Source: CAVTJL01 sp963735065 (GTDB lineage Bacteria > Pseudomonadota > Alphaproteobacteria > Geminicoccales > Geminicoccaceae). From it: a DNA stretch of 64,000 bases. The position numbers were made by a program, and so were the translations under genes. The stretch covers positions 992,001 to 1,056,000 of the forward strand of contig CAVTJL010000004.1 of the NCBI GenBank assembly GCA_963735065.1, given 5' to 3'. Each line of letters begins with the position of its first letter. Within the stretch, counting starts at the first letter, position 1. This document shows, piece by piece, positions 16,991 to 27,251 of this stretch. Below the pieces are notes generated by a model. That model did not search any database. It was not told the DNA's origin and saw only the letters and a list, made by a program, of their open reading frames with translations.

Positions 16991-17944
16991 TCAGCTCAGC
17001 ACGCGAACGGGCTGCCCATCGAGCCAGCGCTCGATGTCCTCCAGCGTCTCGCGGAAGAAGACCTCGTAGGCGCCGCGTGTGACGTAGCCGATATGCGGCG
17101 TCAGGATCACGTTCGGCAGTGTGCGCAGCGGGTCGTCCGCGGGCAGCGGCTCCCGGTCGAACACATCGAGCGCGGCGCCGGCGATCCGCCCTTCCCTGAG
17201 CGCCGCCACGAGGTCCGGCGTGCGCACGATCGGCCCGCGCGACGTGTTGACGAGCAGCGCGTGCGGCCGCATCAGCGCGAGCTCGGCAGCACCGACCAGC
17301 CCCTCCGAGCGCGCGCCGAGCTTGAGATGGATGGTCAGGATGTCGGACTGGCGAAAGAGCGTCTCCTTGTCGACCAGCGTGGCGCCGTGCGCCGTGGCGG
17401 CCTCGGACGTCAGGTTCTGGCTCCAGGCGATGACCTTCATCTCGAAGGCCCGGGCGACCCGCGCCACGGCCTGGCCGATCTTGCCGAGCCCGAGGATCCC
17501 GAGCGTGCGCCCATAGAGATCGCCGCCCACGGAGATCTGCCAGCGGCCATTGCGGACGGCCTCGACCTCCGCCGGCAGGTTGCGGGTGACAGCGTGGATC
17601 AGCGCCCAGGTGAGCTCGGGCGTCGCCTGTCCGGCCGAGCCCGTGCCGCAGACGGTGATGCCGAGATCCTTCGCGGCCGCAAGGTCGATCGCCGCGTTCC
17701 ACATGCCGGTGGTCACGAGCAGCTTGAGCTCGGGCAGGCGCTCCAGCAGGCGGCGCGGGAACGGCGTCCGCTCGCGCATCGCCGCGATGACCTGGAACGG
17801 CTCGAGCCGCCGGACCAGCGCATCCTCGTCGTCGAGATGATCGTGGAAAACCGTGATCGCGGTGCGGCCGTCGAGGCGCCTCCAGTCGGCGAGGGAGAGT
17901 GCCACGTCTTGATAGTCGTCGAGAACAGCGGTTCGCGGCAGCAT
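16991..17944 (-). CDS. D-2-hydroxyacid dehydrogenase
   Basis: 317 residues. The Rossmann motif is GILGLGKIGQAVARVAR. The catalytic Arg lies in VNTSRGPIV, the Glu in DVFDREPLP and the His in LTPHIGYVT: the complete Arg-Glu-His set of the family (glyoxylate/hydroxypyruvate, phosphoglycerate and similar D-isomer-specific dehydrogenases). NAD(P)H-dependent reduction of a 2-keto acid is expected; the substrate cannot be read. Start placed at 17944 because GAGGAGG lies nine bases upstream, whereas the ATG at 17953 touches it. It stands between convergent and divergent neighbours, so it is probably monocistronic. Confidence 0.9.
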   Translation of the reverse strand: MLPRTAVLDDYQDVALSLADWRRLDGRTAITVFHDHLDDEDALVRRLEPFQVIAAMRERTPFPRRLLERLPELKLLVTTGMWNAAIDLAAAKDLGITVCGTGSAGQATPELTWALIHAVTRNLPAEVEAVRNGRWQISVGGDLYGRTLGILGLGKIGQAVARVARAFEMKVIAWSQNLTSEAATAHGATLVDKETLFRQSDILTIHLKLGARSEGLVGAAELALMRPHALLVNTSRGPIVRTPDLVAALREGRIAGAALDVFDREPLPADDPLRTLPNVILTPHIGYVTRGAYEVFFRETLEDIERWLDGQPVRVLS

Positions 17945-18151
17945 GGGCTGCATCCTCCTCATCCATCGGTCACGGCCCAGGATATGGATGCGCCGGACCG
18001 CCAGGACATGCACACCTGCGCTGGCCTGCTATTCCGTTGCGGCAGAAAGGCCTGCCTGCCTTTTTTGGATCATTCCAGATTGCGGCTCACGCCGGCCGGG
18101 TCTAGTCATTTGCTGCATGCGAACTCACTGCATGTGACCGCCATCGTGACC

Positions 18152-19159
18152 ATGCCCCTCCATCTCGCCTCCCAGCCTCCCTTCCCGGTCAGCCGGCCGC
18201 GCCAACTCCGCCAGCATGCCTGGAGCCGTCACCTCGTCGCCGAGCACCGCCTTCACGCGAGCGACCTGATCCAGCCCTACTTCGTCCTCGACGGGACGGG
18301 GCGGCGGGAGCCCGTGGCGTCGATGCCGGGGATCGACCGGCTCTCGGTCGACCTCCTCCTGCGCGAGGTCGAGAAGGCCCGGGACCTCGGCATCCCGGCC
18401 GTGGCGCTCTTCCCGGTGACACCTTCCGAACGGAAGACCGAGGATGGACGCGAGGCCTGGAACGAGGACAACATCGTCTGCCGCGCGATCCGCGCCATCA
18501 AGCGCGAGGTCCCCAAGATAGGCGTCGTGGCCGACGTAGCGCTCGACCCCTATACATCGCACGGGCAGGACGGCCTGCTGCGCGACGGTGTCGTGCTCAA
18601 CGACGAGACGCTGGCGGCTCTGGTCCGCCAGGCCCTCGCCCAGGCCTCGGCCGGCTGTGACATCGTCGCCCCCTCCGACATGATGGACGGCCGTGTCGGC
18701 GCCATCCGCCAGGCGCTCGACGAGGGCGGCTTCGCCCACACGATGATCCTTTCCTATGCGGCCAAATACGCGTCCGCGTTCTATGGGCCCTTCCGCGAGG
18801 CCTGCGGATCGGCCACCAACCTCGGCGCGGCTGACAAAAAGACCTACCAGATGGATCCGGCCAACAGCGCCGAGGCGCTGCGCGAGGTGGCGCTCGACGT
18901 GGCCGAGGCCGCCGACATGGTCATGGTCAAGCCCGGCCTGCCCTATCTCGACGTCATCCGCCGGGTGAAGGATGCCTTCGGCCTGCCGACCATGGCCTAC
19001 CAGGTGTCGGGCGAGTACGCGATGGTGCAGGCCGCCGCCAAGGAGGGCTGGATCGACGGCGACGCGGTGATGATGGAGTCGCTCCTGGCCTTCAAGCGGG
19101 CCGGTGCCGATGCCGTTCTCACCTATGCGGCCACGGCGATCGCGGGCCGTCTGCGCTGA
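18152..19159 (+). CDS. hemB: Delta-aminolevulinic acid dehydratase (porphobilinogen synthase)
   Basis: 335 residues, normal length. The two active-site lysines are visible in SYAAKYASAFYGPF (K205) and MVMVKPGLPYLD (K260). The metal loop reads VALDPYTSHGQDG instead of the Cys-rich zinc motif, so this is a Mg/K-dependent form typical of alphaproteobacteria. It condenses two 5-aminolevulinate molecules to porphobilinogen, the shared precursor of haem and of the cobalamin made by the operon at the right end of the window. The start at 18152 follows the family N-terminus; GTG at 18146 is an alternative, and neither has a strong ribosome binding site. Confidence 0.96.
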   Translation: MPLHLASQPPFPVSRPRQLRQHAWSRHLVAEHRLHASDLIQPYFVLDGTGRREPVASMPGIDRLSVDLLLREVEKARDLGIPAVALFPVTPSERKTEDGREAWNEDNIVCRAIRAIKREVPKIGVVADVALDPYTSHGQDGLLRDGVVLNDETLAALVRQALAQASAGCDIVAPSDMMDGRVGAIRQALDEGGFAHTMILSYAAKYASAFYGPFREACGSATNLGAADKKTYQMDPANSAEALREVALDVAEAADMVMVKPGLPYLDVIRRVKDAFGLPTMAYQVSGEYAMVQAAAKEGWIDGDAVMMESLLAFKRAGADAVLTYAATAIAGRLR

Positions 19160-19190
19160 GCCGTTAATCGCCTTGCGGCAATAGGGGCCG

Positions 19191-20036
19191 TCACGGCAGG
19201 CCCAGGAAACCGCGGACAAGGTCGATCTGGCCGTCCTCCATGAGTGCCGGCGCATGACCGGCGCCCGGCACGATCTCCACCTTCGCGCGCGGGCCCCTGG
19301 TCGCCATGGCGCTCGCCACCTCGCTCAGCAGAAGCGGGCTCTCGGCCCCCCGCAGCACGAGGCACGGGCAGGTGATGCGATCCCACTGCTCCCACATGTC
19401 GATGTCGGCATCGGCCGCCTCGGCGAAGGGCACACGGATCTGCGGATCGTAGTGCAGCCGCCAGACCTTGCCGTCGCGGCGCGCGCTGTTCTCGGCCAGA
19501 TGGCGCCACTGCGCGTCCGTGAGCTTGCCGAAGCCGGCATGGATCGTGCGGAGATGCTGATCGAGCGCTGTGATCGTGGGGAAGCTCAGGTCGAGCCCGA
19601 GATAGGTCCGGATGTAGCCCAGCGCCACGGCCGGGACGAGCGGGCCCACATCATTGAGGACGAGACGCGCGATCGGGCTTTTTTCGGTTGCCGCTACTGC
19701 CATGCCGATCAGCCCGCCCATCGAGGTGCCGATCCAGTCGACCTCCTCGAGCCCCAGGCGCTCGAGAAGCCGAAGGATCTGCGCCGCGTAGCGCTCGACC
19801 TCGTACCCCTTCGGATCCGCCAGCCAGTCGCTCAGCCCGCGTCCTGCCACGTCGACGCAGATCACGCGCACGGCGCCGGAAAGCCGCCCCGCCAGGGCAT
19901 CGAAGTCGCGGGCATTCCGCGTCAGCCCGTGAACGCAGACCACGGTGCGCGATGCTTCCGGGTCACCCCAGTCCGTGAAGCCCAGGTGCAGGCCCCCATG
20001 CTCGTCGCCCAGGGAAAGTCGGCCAGCCCGCATCAT
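19191..20036 (-). CDS. Alpha/beta hydrolase
   Basis: 281 residues. VCVHGLTRNARDFDALAGRL is the oxyanion strand, GTSMGG the nucleophile elbow with Ser, and GAGHAPAL carries the catalytic His. An Asp in the later LRGAESPLL region or nearby completes the triad. Resembles the esterase/lactonase-type hydrolases next to many alphaproteobacterial hemB genes; no specific substrate can be given. The start is the ATGATG pair at 20036, preceded by GGAGGAGAGG; the ATG at 20048 overlaps that binding site and is unlikely. Convergent with hemB, 31 bases between stops. Confidence 0.88.
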   Translation of the reverse strand: MMRAGRLSLGDEHGGLHLGFTDWGDPEASRTVVCVHGLTRNARDFDALAGRLSGAVRVICVDVAGRGLSDWLADPKGYEVERYAAQILRLLERLGLEEVDWIGTSMGGLIGMAVAATEKSPIARLVLNDVGPLVPAVALGYIRTYLGLDLSFPTITALDQHLRTIHAGFGKLTDAQWRHLAENSARRDGKVWRLHYDPQIRVPFAEAADADIDMWEQWDRITCPCLVLRGAESPLLLSEVASAMATRGPRAKVEIVPGAGHAPALMEDGQIDLVRGFLGLP

Positions 20037-20250
20037 CCTCTCCTCCATCGTCCGTGCCCGAAGCTAGAGTGAGGCATCGGCCGCTCCAAGGGCGCAGGTG
20101 GCCGTCGACGTTGCAAGCCGCCCGCGCATGGCGCTGGTCTCGCAGATCCGAGGCTATACTGCGCCCTGCCGAGCATGCGAGACGAGCTTAGGGCAGATCG
20201 GTGACGAGACGGCGGCGTCGCGCCGCCCAGCCATGACAGGAGCCTCAGGC

Positions 20251-20889
20251 ATGAGCCAGGCATCGAGCATCGAGACGATCATGCGGGATGGACCAGTCAT
20301 CCCGGTGATCGTGATCCGCGACCGTGCGCACGCCGTGCCGCTTGCGCGGGCGCTCGTCGCGGGCGGCGTGCGCGTTTTGGAGGTCACCCTGCGCACCGAG
20401 GCGGCGCTGGACGCGATCCGCGCCATGCGCGCCGAGGTGCCCGAGGCGATCGTCGGCGCCGGCACCGTTCTTTCCCCTCAGCAGCTGAGGAGCGTGGCCG
20501 CGCTGGACGTGGCCTTCGCCGTCAGCCCGGGGATGACGGAGGGCCTGGTCGACGCCGCCGGCGAGACCTCGGTGCCGCTCCTCCCGGGGGTCGCGACCGC
20601 CGGCGAGGTGATGAAGGCCCTCGACCTCGGCTATCGCTATCTCAAGTTCTTCCCGGCCGAGCCGGCCGGCGGCATGCCCTACCTCAAGGCGTTGGCCTCG
20701 CCGCTGCCGGAGGCCCGCTTCTGCCCGACGGGCGGAATCGACCTGCAGCGCGCCGCCCGCTATCTGGCGCTCGAGAACGTGCTGTGCGTCGGCGGCTCGT
20801 GGCTCGTGCCGCATGACGCGATGGCCGACGGCGACTGGCAGCGCATCACCGAGCTCGCCCGAGAGGCGGCGCTGCTCGGCCGAGCCTGA
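20251..20889 (+). CDS. eda: KDPG/KHG aldolase (2-keto-3-deoxy-6-phosphogluconate aldolase)
   Basis: 212 residues. The catalytic Glu is in VLEVTLRTEAAL (E44) and the Schiff-base Lys in RYLKFFPAE (K132), with GTVLSPQQL and CPTGGID between and after. It cleaves 2-keto-3-deoxy-6-phosphogluconate to pyruvate and glyceraldehyde 3-phosphate, the last step of the Entner-Doudoroff route, and may also act on 2-keto-4-hydroxyglutarate. ACAGGAG lies before the ATG at 20251; ATG at 20233 is in frame but less likely. No edd gene is adjacent. Confidence 0.93.
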   Translation: MSQASSIETIMRDGPVIPVIVIRDRAHAVPLARALVAGGVRVLEVTLRTEAALDAIRAMRAEVPEAIVGAGTVLSPQQLRSVAALDVAFAVSPGMTEGLVDAAGETSVPLLPGVATAGEVMKALDLGYRYLKFFPAEPAGGMPYLKALASPLPEARFCPTGGIDLQRAARYLALENVLCVGGSWLVPHDAMADGDWQRITELAREAALLGRA

Positions 20890-20983
20890 GATATCGAGCC
20901 TTCACACCCACTGTGACCATCGACACAGCCGCGCGGCCGGGCCCGTGTTAGCGAGCGTTCGTCATTCGACAGGAGGACCAGCA

Positions 20984-21085
20984 ATGTCGACGAACGAAGC
21001 CGAGCCCAGCTCTTCCCACCCCCGCGACGTTGCGAGCGGCTGGCTGGTGGTTGCAGCATTGCTCGGCCTGCTCGTTTTCAGCTGA
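20984..21085 (+). CDS. Small single-span membrane protein (33 aa)
   Basis: A short gene with a perfect AGGAGG (20971-20976) seven bases before the ATG. The peptide starts with about 17 polar residues (Ser, Glu, Pro, Arg, Asp) and ends with a hydrophobic helix GWLVVAALLGLLVFS that stops at the C-terminus. The layout fits a tail-anchored membrane microprotein. I know no family for it. It stands alone between eda and the convergent kinase gene. The strength of the ribosome binding site and the abrupt helix are the evidence; there is no homology evidence. Confidence 0.55.
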   Translation: MSTNEAEPSSSHPRDVASGWLVVAALLGLLVFS

Positions 21086-21182
21086 GCGAGCGAGCCCGCG
21101 TGATCAACGGACAGATCAGGCACCGACCGGGTCGATCCGCCCCAGCTGCTTCAGCGCGGGGCCAGGAATCGGCCGGTCGTGG

Positions 21183-22667
21183 TCAGCTGTTCCTTCCGCC
21201 GCGCCCACGGCCGGGAGCAAAGCCGGCGATGCCAGAGGGCATCAGCCGTTCCCGCGGCACCTCGAGACGGACGGTCAGGCCGTCCGGCTCCCAGTCGTGG
21301 GAGATCTCGCCACCGAGCTGGCTTCTCACCGTGCTGAGGGCGAGCCGGCTACCGAATCCCTGGGAGGCCGGCTCGCCGGCGATGGCGGGCCCGCCCCGCT
21401 CCCGCCAGGACAGCCGAAGCATCGCCTGATCGACATCCCAGCCCACATCGAGATGGCCGGTCCGCGACGACAGAGCCCCGTGCTTCGCCGCATTCGTCGC
21501 GAGCTCGTGCAAGAGGAGGGCGAGGCTCGTCGCGGAGCGGCCGCTCACCCGCACATCGGGTCCTGCCAGAGTTATCCGCCCATTCGCGTCAGCCGCCTCA
21601 TCGGCAAACGGGGCCAGGATCGCCCGCGCAAGGGCCAGAAGCGTCGTCGCCTCACCGGCCTTCGTCCCATCGGTCTCGGGATCGCGCAAGGTGAGCTCAT
21701 GGGCGACCCCCAGCGCATCCAGCCGCCCATGGATGGCCTCGGCCATGCTGTCGGGCGTCGTAGCGGCTCGGGCGCTCAAGGTCACCACGGCGCTCGCGAC
21801 GGCGAAGGCGTTCTTGACCCTATGGCTCATCTCGCGAACGAGCAGCGCCTCCTGCTCCCGGGCACGTCTCCGCTCGGTGACGTCCCGCGCGATCTTGGAC
21901 GCGCCCACGATGCGGCCGGTGGCATCCCTGACGGGCGACACGCTGAGCGAGATATCGACGAGACTCCCGTCCTTCCGCCGACGAATCGTCTCGTAGTGAT
22001 CGATGCGCTCGCCGCGGCGGATGCGCTCGAGAATGGTGGGCTCCTCGTCGTGCCGCTCCGCGGGTATCAAAAGCGCGATCGGCTTGCCGATCATCTCCTC
22101 GGCGGTATAGCCGAAGAGCCGTTCGGCGCCGCGATTCCAGCTGACGACGCAGCCATCGAGGTCCTTGCTGACGATCGCGTCGTCGGACAATTCGACGATC
22201 GAGGCGAGCCGTTGCGACGTCTCGTGGGCGTGGCCGTGCTCGCTTGCCTCGATCAGCATGTCAACGGCACCGACCAACGCGCCGGACGGGTCGCAAAGGG
22301 GAGACGCGTAGGCGCGGACGAGGACACAGGTTCCGTCGAGCCGCTCGGCAACCACCTCGGCGCCCTTGATGGCCCGGGCCTCCTCGAGCGCGATCGACAC
22401 GGGGCGTTCCCGGCGCTCCATCGGCCGCCCATCGGGCCAACGCAGGCGCCACGCCTCCCACCAGGCGCTCTTGCCGATCTCCGGCCGATGTCCCCACAGC
22501 AGGGCGGCCGCCTCGTTGAAGAAGGTCATCCGGCCAGCGGCGTCGATCGTGTAGACGGCCACTGGCAGCGACTGCAGCAGCAGCGGGGTCGCCCACGGGG
22601 GAGCGCTCGATAGCCAATGGGCCTCGGGCGAGCCCCTCTTGTCAGGGGCATGGCGGTGTGAGGGCAT
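21183..22667 (-). CDS. Cytoplasmic PAS-PAS sensor histidine kinase, HWE family
   Basis: 494 residues with no membrane segment. PAS domain 1 (about 30-140) has VAVYTIDAAGRMTFFNEAA; PAS domain 2 (155-265) has DAIVSKDLDGCVVSWNRGAE and a PAC tail GRIVGASKIARDVTERRR. The phosphoacceptor is in REMSHRVKN (H282), the ATP-binding N box is LLHELATNAAKHGALS, and the defining W-R-E lies in RLSWRERGGP (421-423). HWE kinases signal to response regulators of the general stress response or light control in alphaproteobacteria. No regulator gene is adjacent (orphan). Start at 22667 is preceded by GGAGAG; the frame is open to 22766 but lacks a binding site there. Confidence 0.9.
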   Translation of the reverse strand: MPSHRHAPDKRGSPEAHWLSSAPPWATPLLLQSLPVAVYTIDAAGRMTFFNEAAALLWGHRPEIGKSAWWEAWRLRWPDGRPMERRERPVSIALEEARAIKGAEVVAERLDGTCVLVRAYASPLCDPSGALVGAVDMLIEASEHGHAHETSQRLASIVELSDDAIVSKDLDGCVVSWNRGAERLFGYTAEEMIGKPIALLIPAERHDEEPTILERIRRGERIDHYETIRRRKDGSLVDISLSVSPVRDATGRIVGASKIARDVTERRRAREQEALLVREMSHRVKNAFAVASAVVTLSARAATTPDSMAEAIHGRLDALGVAHELTLRDPETDGTKAGEATTLLALARAILAPFADEAADANGRITLAGPDVRVSGRSATSLALLLHELATNAAKHGALSSRTGHLDVGWDVDQAMLRLSWRERGGPAIAGEPASQGFGSRLALSTVRSQLGGEISHDWEPDGLTVRLEVPRERLMPSGIAGFAPGRGRGGRNS

Positions 22668-22856
22668 CGCGCTCTCCGGCGCAACGGGCACCCGCAGGTG
22701 CAAGTCACCACGCCCGAGCTGTGTCGGAGACCAGGTGGACTTCGCGTAGAGCGGTCCGCTTGACATCCCGCGACCAGCCGCGCGCCTTCAAGATGGCTAG
22801 CATGGGGCGGACCAACGCCGTAGCGCAATCGCGCAAGGGCTCCTCGCCGCCAGCGC

Positions 22857-24035
22857 CTAGTTCATCCGGTCGAGCAGGCTGGTGAGGCGGCCCATCGCCT
22901 CCTCGAGGCGCTCCGTCCCGATCGCAAAGCAGAGGCGGAGATGGCTCTCATTGCTCTCGCCGAAGGTGTAGCCGGCAGCGAGACCGACCTTGGTCTCGGC
23001 GAGCACGCGCTTGGCGAAGGCCAGGCTGTCGGTCATGCCCTCGATGCGTGGGAACGCATAGAAGGCTCCCTCCGGTCGAAGCAGGCTGACGCGCGGATGG
23101 GCGCCCAACGTTCTCATGACGAGATCGCGATTCACGCGGCAGCGCTGGGTAAAGGAAGCGACGAAATCCTCGCCCTGCTCGAGCGCGGCGATGGCGCCGA
23201 GCTGCACGAAGGCCGTAGCGCTCGTATTGTTGACCTCGGCCAGCACCGCCATCGGCTCGGCCAGGTGCCTGGGCGCCACCATCCAGCCCAGCCGCCAGCC
23301 GGTCATCGCCCAGCCCTTGGAGAAGCCGTTGAGAACGAAGACCGGCTCATCCTCGCCCGCGAGCGTCAGGAAGGAGGGTGCCGGGTCCGGGTGGTCGAAG
23401 ACGTTCCTGTGGTAGACCTCGTCCGCGATGATCGCGAGCCCGCGGGCACGGCAAAACGACAAAAGCTCGGTCTGCTCCTCGACCGACATGATCCAGCCCG
23501 TCGGGTTCGAGGGCGAGTTGACGTAGACCGCCTTGGTACGCGGCCCGACGGCACGCTTCAGGTCGTCGAGATCGAGATGCCAGCGGCCCGGCCCCTCGCG
23601 CAGCCTGACATCGACGCCGCGCGCGCCCAGAACCTGGGCCACGGTGCGGATGTTGGGCCAATAGGGCGAGATGAGAATGATCTCGTCGCCCGGCCCGAGC
23701 AGGCACTGGCCGGCAATCATCACGGAGAGCATGGTCGAGCCCGGCACCGTGATGCGGTCCGGATGCAGCTCGATGCCGTAGAGACGCTGATGGTAGCGCA
23801 AGAGCGCCTCTCGCAGCGCCACCTGCCCCCGGGCATACGAATAGAAGGTCTTGCCGGCGTCGAGGGCCGCCTTGGTCGCGTCGCGGATGAAATCCGGCGT
23901 GACGATGTCGCTCTCGCCGAACCAGAGAGGGATCACCTCGGGATCGTCGAGCGCGCCGACGGCGATCTTGCCGATGCCAGAGAGCTCGAGGGCCTCGATG
24001 CTCGGACGGATCGGGCTCGGAAGTGTGGGGCTCAT
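22857..24035 (-). CDS. Class I/II pyridoxal-phosphate aminotransferase
   Basis: 392 residues, normal fold-type I length. It shows YSYARGQVALREAL (substrate region), NSPSNPTGW, IIADEVYH with the PLP ring Asp, and the PLP Lys in LNGFSKGWAMTGWRLGW (K240), followed by LRLCFAIG near the end with the carboxylate-binding Arg. All catalytic residues are present. It transfers an amino group between an amino acid and a 2-keto acid; aspartate/aromatic specificity is possible but not decided. Upstream, a short gap separates it from the divergent formaldehyde dehydrogenase gene. Confidence 0.92.
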   Translation of the reverse strand: MSPTLPSPIRPSIEALELSGIGKIAVGALDDPEVIPLWFGESDIVTPDFIRDATKAALDAGKTFYSYARGQVALREALLRYHQRLYGIELHPDRITVPGSTMLSVMIAGQCLLGPGDEIILISPYWPNIRTVAQVLGARGVDVRLREGPGRWHLDLDDLKRAVGPRTKAVYVNSPSNPTGWIMSVEEQTELLSFCRARGLAIIADEVYHRNVFDHPDPAPSFLTLAGEDEPVFVLNGFSKGWAMTGWRLGWMVAPRHLAEPMAVLAEVNNTSATAFVQLGAIAALEQGEDFVASFTQRCRVNRDLVMRTLGAHPRVSLLRPEGAFYAFPRIEGMTDSLAFAKRVLAETKVGLAAGYTFGESNESHLRLCFAIGTERLEEAMGRLTSLLDRMN

Positions 24036-24138
24036 CCTGCTCCGCCTGCGGCCATGGCCGCGCCTGCCAGCTGTTGGTCGAGCGCTGGCTTTAGGCTAAA
24101 CCGCGCCTGCGGCCAAGTCATCGGAGCGGGAGGACAGC

Positions 24139-25251
<1,113 letters not shown>

Positions 25252-25392
25252 TCTTCTCGCGCGGATTGTCTCGGTAGCACGGGCACCGGCCGTCCCTCCT
25301 TTCCGCCCACCCTCATGATCGCGGCCTCGGCCGCGGCCTGTTTCTGCGGTATCGTGGGTGACCGCGTATAAACGGGTGGGAAGGGACGGCCG

Positions 25393-26433
25393 ATGCCCAA
25401 AGGGACAGTAGCTCAGGCTCGACGCCCGCGCGCCGACGACCGGTGGCTCGTGGACCTGCAGATGGGGCTCTTCGGCGGCCAGGCTTTCCTGGTGGCCTTC
25501 GAGCTTGGCCTCTTTCCCATGCTGGCCTCCTCGCCGCTGGGCATTGCCGCGGTGGCGCAGCGAGCCGGCCTCGACCCACGATCGGCCGAGGCGCTCCTGC
25601 TGCTCTGCGCCTCGCTCGGCCTCCTCGAGCGTCGGGACGAGCGCTTCGCCCTGACGCAACGGGCCGAGGACTATCTGCTGCCAGAAAGCCCGACATACCT
25701 TGGCGACTTCATCCAGGCGGCGATGATCGCGCAGCCCGAGCTCACCTCGCTTCCCTTCATCAGGCGCGCCGTCCTCGAGAGCAGGTCGCAGATCTACGGC
25801 GGGCAGAAGCTCTTCGAGGCGCACGAGGAGCAGCAGGAGAAGGCGCGCGCCTTCACCCGTGCCATGCACGGGCACAGCATCGGGTCGGCGCTGACCTGGC
25901 CGGACCGGCTCGATCTTGCGGACGTCAGGCACATGGTCGACGTGGGCGGCGGCTCGGGCGCGCACGCCATCGGCGCCGCGCTTCGCTGGCCGAGCCTGTC
26001 CTGCACGGTGCTCGAGATGCCGGTCGTCTGCGAGGTCGCCCGCGAGACTGTCGCCCGCTACGGGTTGAGCGAGCGCATCGCCGTGAGCCCGGGCGACTTG
26101 TGGAGTGACCCGTTACCGGCCGGCGACCTGCACTTCTATGGCGACATCTTCCACGACTGGCCCACGGAGCGATGCCGCGATCTCGCCCGCAAGAGCTTCG
26201 AGGCACTGGCGCCCGGCGGGCGGATCATGATTCACGAGGTGCTCTACGACGACGACAAGACCGGCCCCTTCGCCGCGGCGGCACTCACTGTCGTCATGCT
26301 GGCCTGGACCGAGGGTGTGCAGAGGTCGGCACGGGAGCTGGGCGAGATCCTGACATCAGCGGGATTCGGCGAGGTCAGCACCTCCCCCGCCTTCGGCTAT
26401 TGGAGCATCGTGAGCGCCCGCAAGCCGCGCTGA
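25393..26433 (+). CDS. SAM-dependent O-methyltransferase (acetylserotonin/hydroxyneurosporene type)
   Basis: 346 residues. The N-terminal winged-helix dimerisation part (about 18-100; GIAAVAQRAGLDPRSAEALL) is followed by the catalytic Rossmann domain with MVDVGGGSGAHAIGAALRWP, DIFHDWPTERC and LAPGGRIMIHEVL. These are the motifs of the plant-type O-methyltransferase family (methyltransferase family 2), used in bacteria on hydroxyneurosporene, quinones and polyketides. The acceptor is unknown; there are no carotenoid genes nearby. Confidence 0.88.
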   Translation: MPKGTVAQARRPRADDRWLVDLQMGLFGGQAFLVAFELGLFPMLASSPLGIAAVAQRAGLDPRSAEALLLLCASLGLLERRDERFALTQRAEDYLLPESPTYLGDFIQAAMIAQPELTSLPFIRRAVLESRSQIYGGQKLFEAHEEQQEKARAFTRAMHGHSIGSALTWPDRLDLADVRHMVDVGGGSGAHAIGAALRWPSLSCTVLEMPVVCEVARETVARYGLSERIAVSPGDLWSDPLPAGDLHFYGDIFHDWPTERCRDLARKSFEALAPGGRIMIHEVLYDDDKTGPFAAAALTVVMLAWTEGVQRSARELGEILTSAGFGEVSTSPAFGYWSIVSARKPR

Positions 26434-26452
26434 TGGGTAGGTCCGCCAACAC

Positions 26453-26677
26453 TCATCGCTTCTCGATGAGGGTCCGAAAGACGCCCTCCGCCTCGCTCTG
26501 CTCGACCAGGCGGTCGCCGGTGGCGGCGCAGAGCTCCTGGAGGTCGCCCGGGGCCTTGGGATCGGTCGCCAGCACGCGGAGCCGCTCGCCAGGCGGCATG
26601 CCCCGCAGCAGCTTCCTCGCCTTGAGGACCGGCAGGGGGCAGGAAAGGCCCCTCGTGTCCAGCTCGCGCTCTGCCAT
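26453..26677 (-). CDS. TusA/SirA-family sulfur carrier protein
   Basis: 74 residues beginning MAERELDTRGLSCPLPVLKA. The CPxP motif with the persulfide-carrying Cys is in LSCPLPVLK. Length and fold pattern match TusA-like proteins, which relay sulfur for tRNA thiolation or molybdenum cofactor and other sulfur pathways. It lies next to, but divergent from, mobB-moeA, which suits a role in supplying sulfur for molybdoenzymes. This link is inferred. An in-frame ATG 12 bases upstream is an alternative start. Confidence 0.88.
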   Translation of the reverse strand: MAERELDTRGLSCPLPVLKARKLLRGMPPGERLRVLATDPKAPGDLQELCAATGDRLVEQSEAEGVFRTLIEKR

Positions 26678-26741
26678 CGCCCATCGCACCCGTGCTATCC
26701 CCTGCCAAGGTTAGGACGGCACGAACGGACGGGCGAGCCTC

Positions 26742-27251
26742 ATGTCGAGCCGGGTGATCGGCATCGTCGGCTGGAAGAACAACGGCAAGACCACCCTCGT
26801 CGAGAGGCTGGTCCGGGCATTCTGCCGGCGCGGCCTGCGTGTCTCGACCGTCAAGCATGCCCACCACAGCGTCGACGTCGATCAGCCCGGCAAGGACAGC
26901 CATCGGCACCGCGAGGCCGGGGCCGCGGAGGTGGTGCTGGCGACGGCCAGGCGCTGGGCGCTCATCCACGAGCTCAGGGACGAGCCCGAGCCGCCGCTCG
27001 AGGCCATCCTGGCACGGATGGCGCCGGTCGATCTCGTCATCGTCGAGGGCTTCAAGAGCTCGCCGCATCCCAAGATCGAGGTGCATCGCCGCGAGCGCGG
27101 GACGCCCCTCTTCGCGCTGGAGGATCCGAGCGTCATCGCCGTGGCGTCGGACGAGCCGCTGCCCGATCTCGCGATCCCGGTGCTGGGCCTCGACGACATC
27201 GAGGCGATCGCCCAGCTTGTCATCGAGCGAACCGGCGTCGGAGGAGGCTGA
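26742..27251 (+). CDS. mobB: Molybdopterin-guanine dinucleotide biosynthesis adaptor MobB
   Basis: 169 residues with the P-loop GIVGWKNNGKTTLVERL at the N-terminus, VSTVKHAHHSVDVDQPGKDS in the switch region and DLVIVEGFKSSPHPKIEVHR, all typical of MobB. It is a GTP-binding adaptor thought to help MobA attach GMP to molybdopterin. Its TGA overlaps the ATG of moeA by one base, so the two are co-translated. Confidence 0.95.
   Translation: MSSRVIGIVGWKNNGKTTLVERLVRAFCRRGLRVSTVKHAHHSVDVDQPGKDSHRHREAGAAEVVLATARRWALIHELRDEPEPPLEAILARMAPVDLVIVEGFKSSPHPKIEVHRRERGTPLFALEDPSVIAVASDEPLPDLAIPVLGLDDIEAIAQLVIERTGVGGG

Noticed and set aside
17093..18151. Long open extension upstream of hemB
   Set aside because: It is antisense to the D-2-hydroxyacid dehydrogenase, which has full motifs; the HemB family start fits 18152.
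21030..22613. Plus-strand open frame across the histidine kinase
   Set aside because: Composition typical of an antisense shadow; the reverse strand carries complete PAS and HWE motifs.
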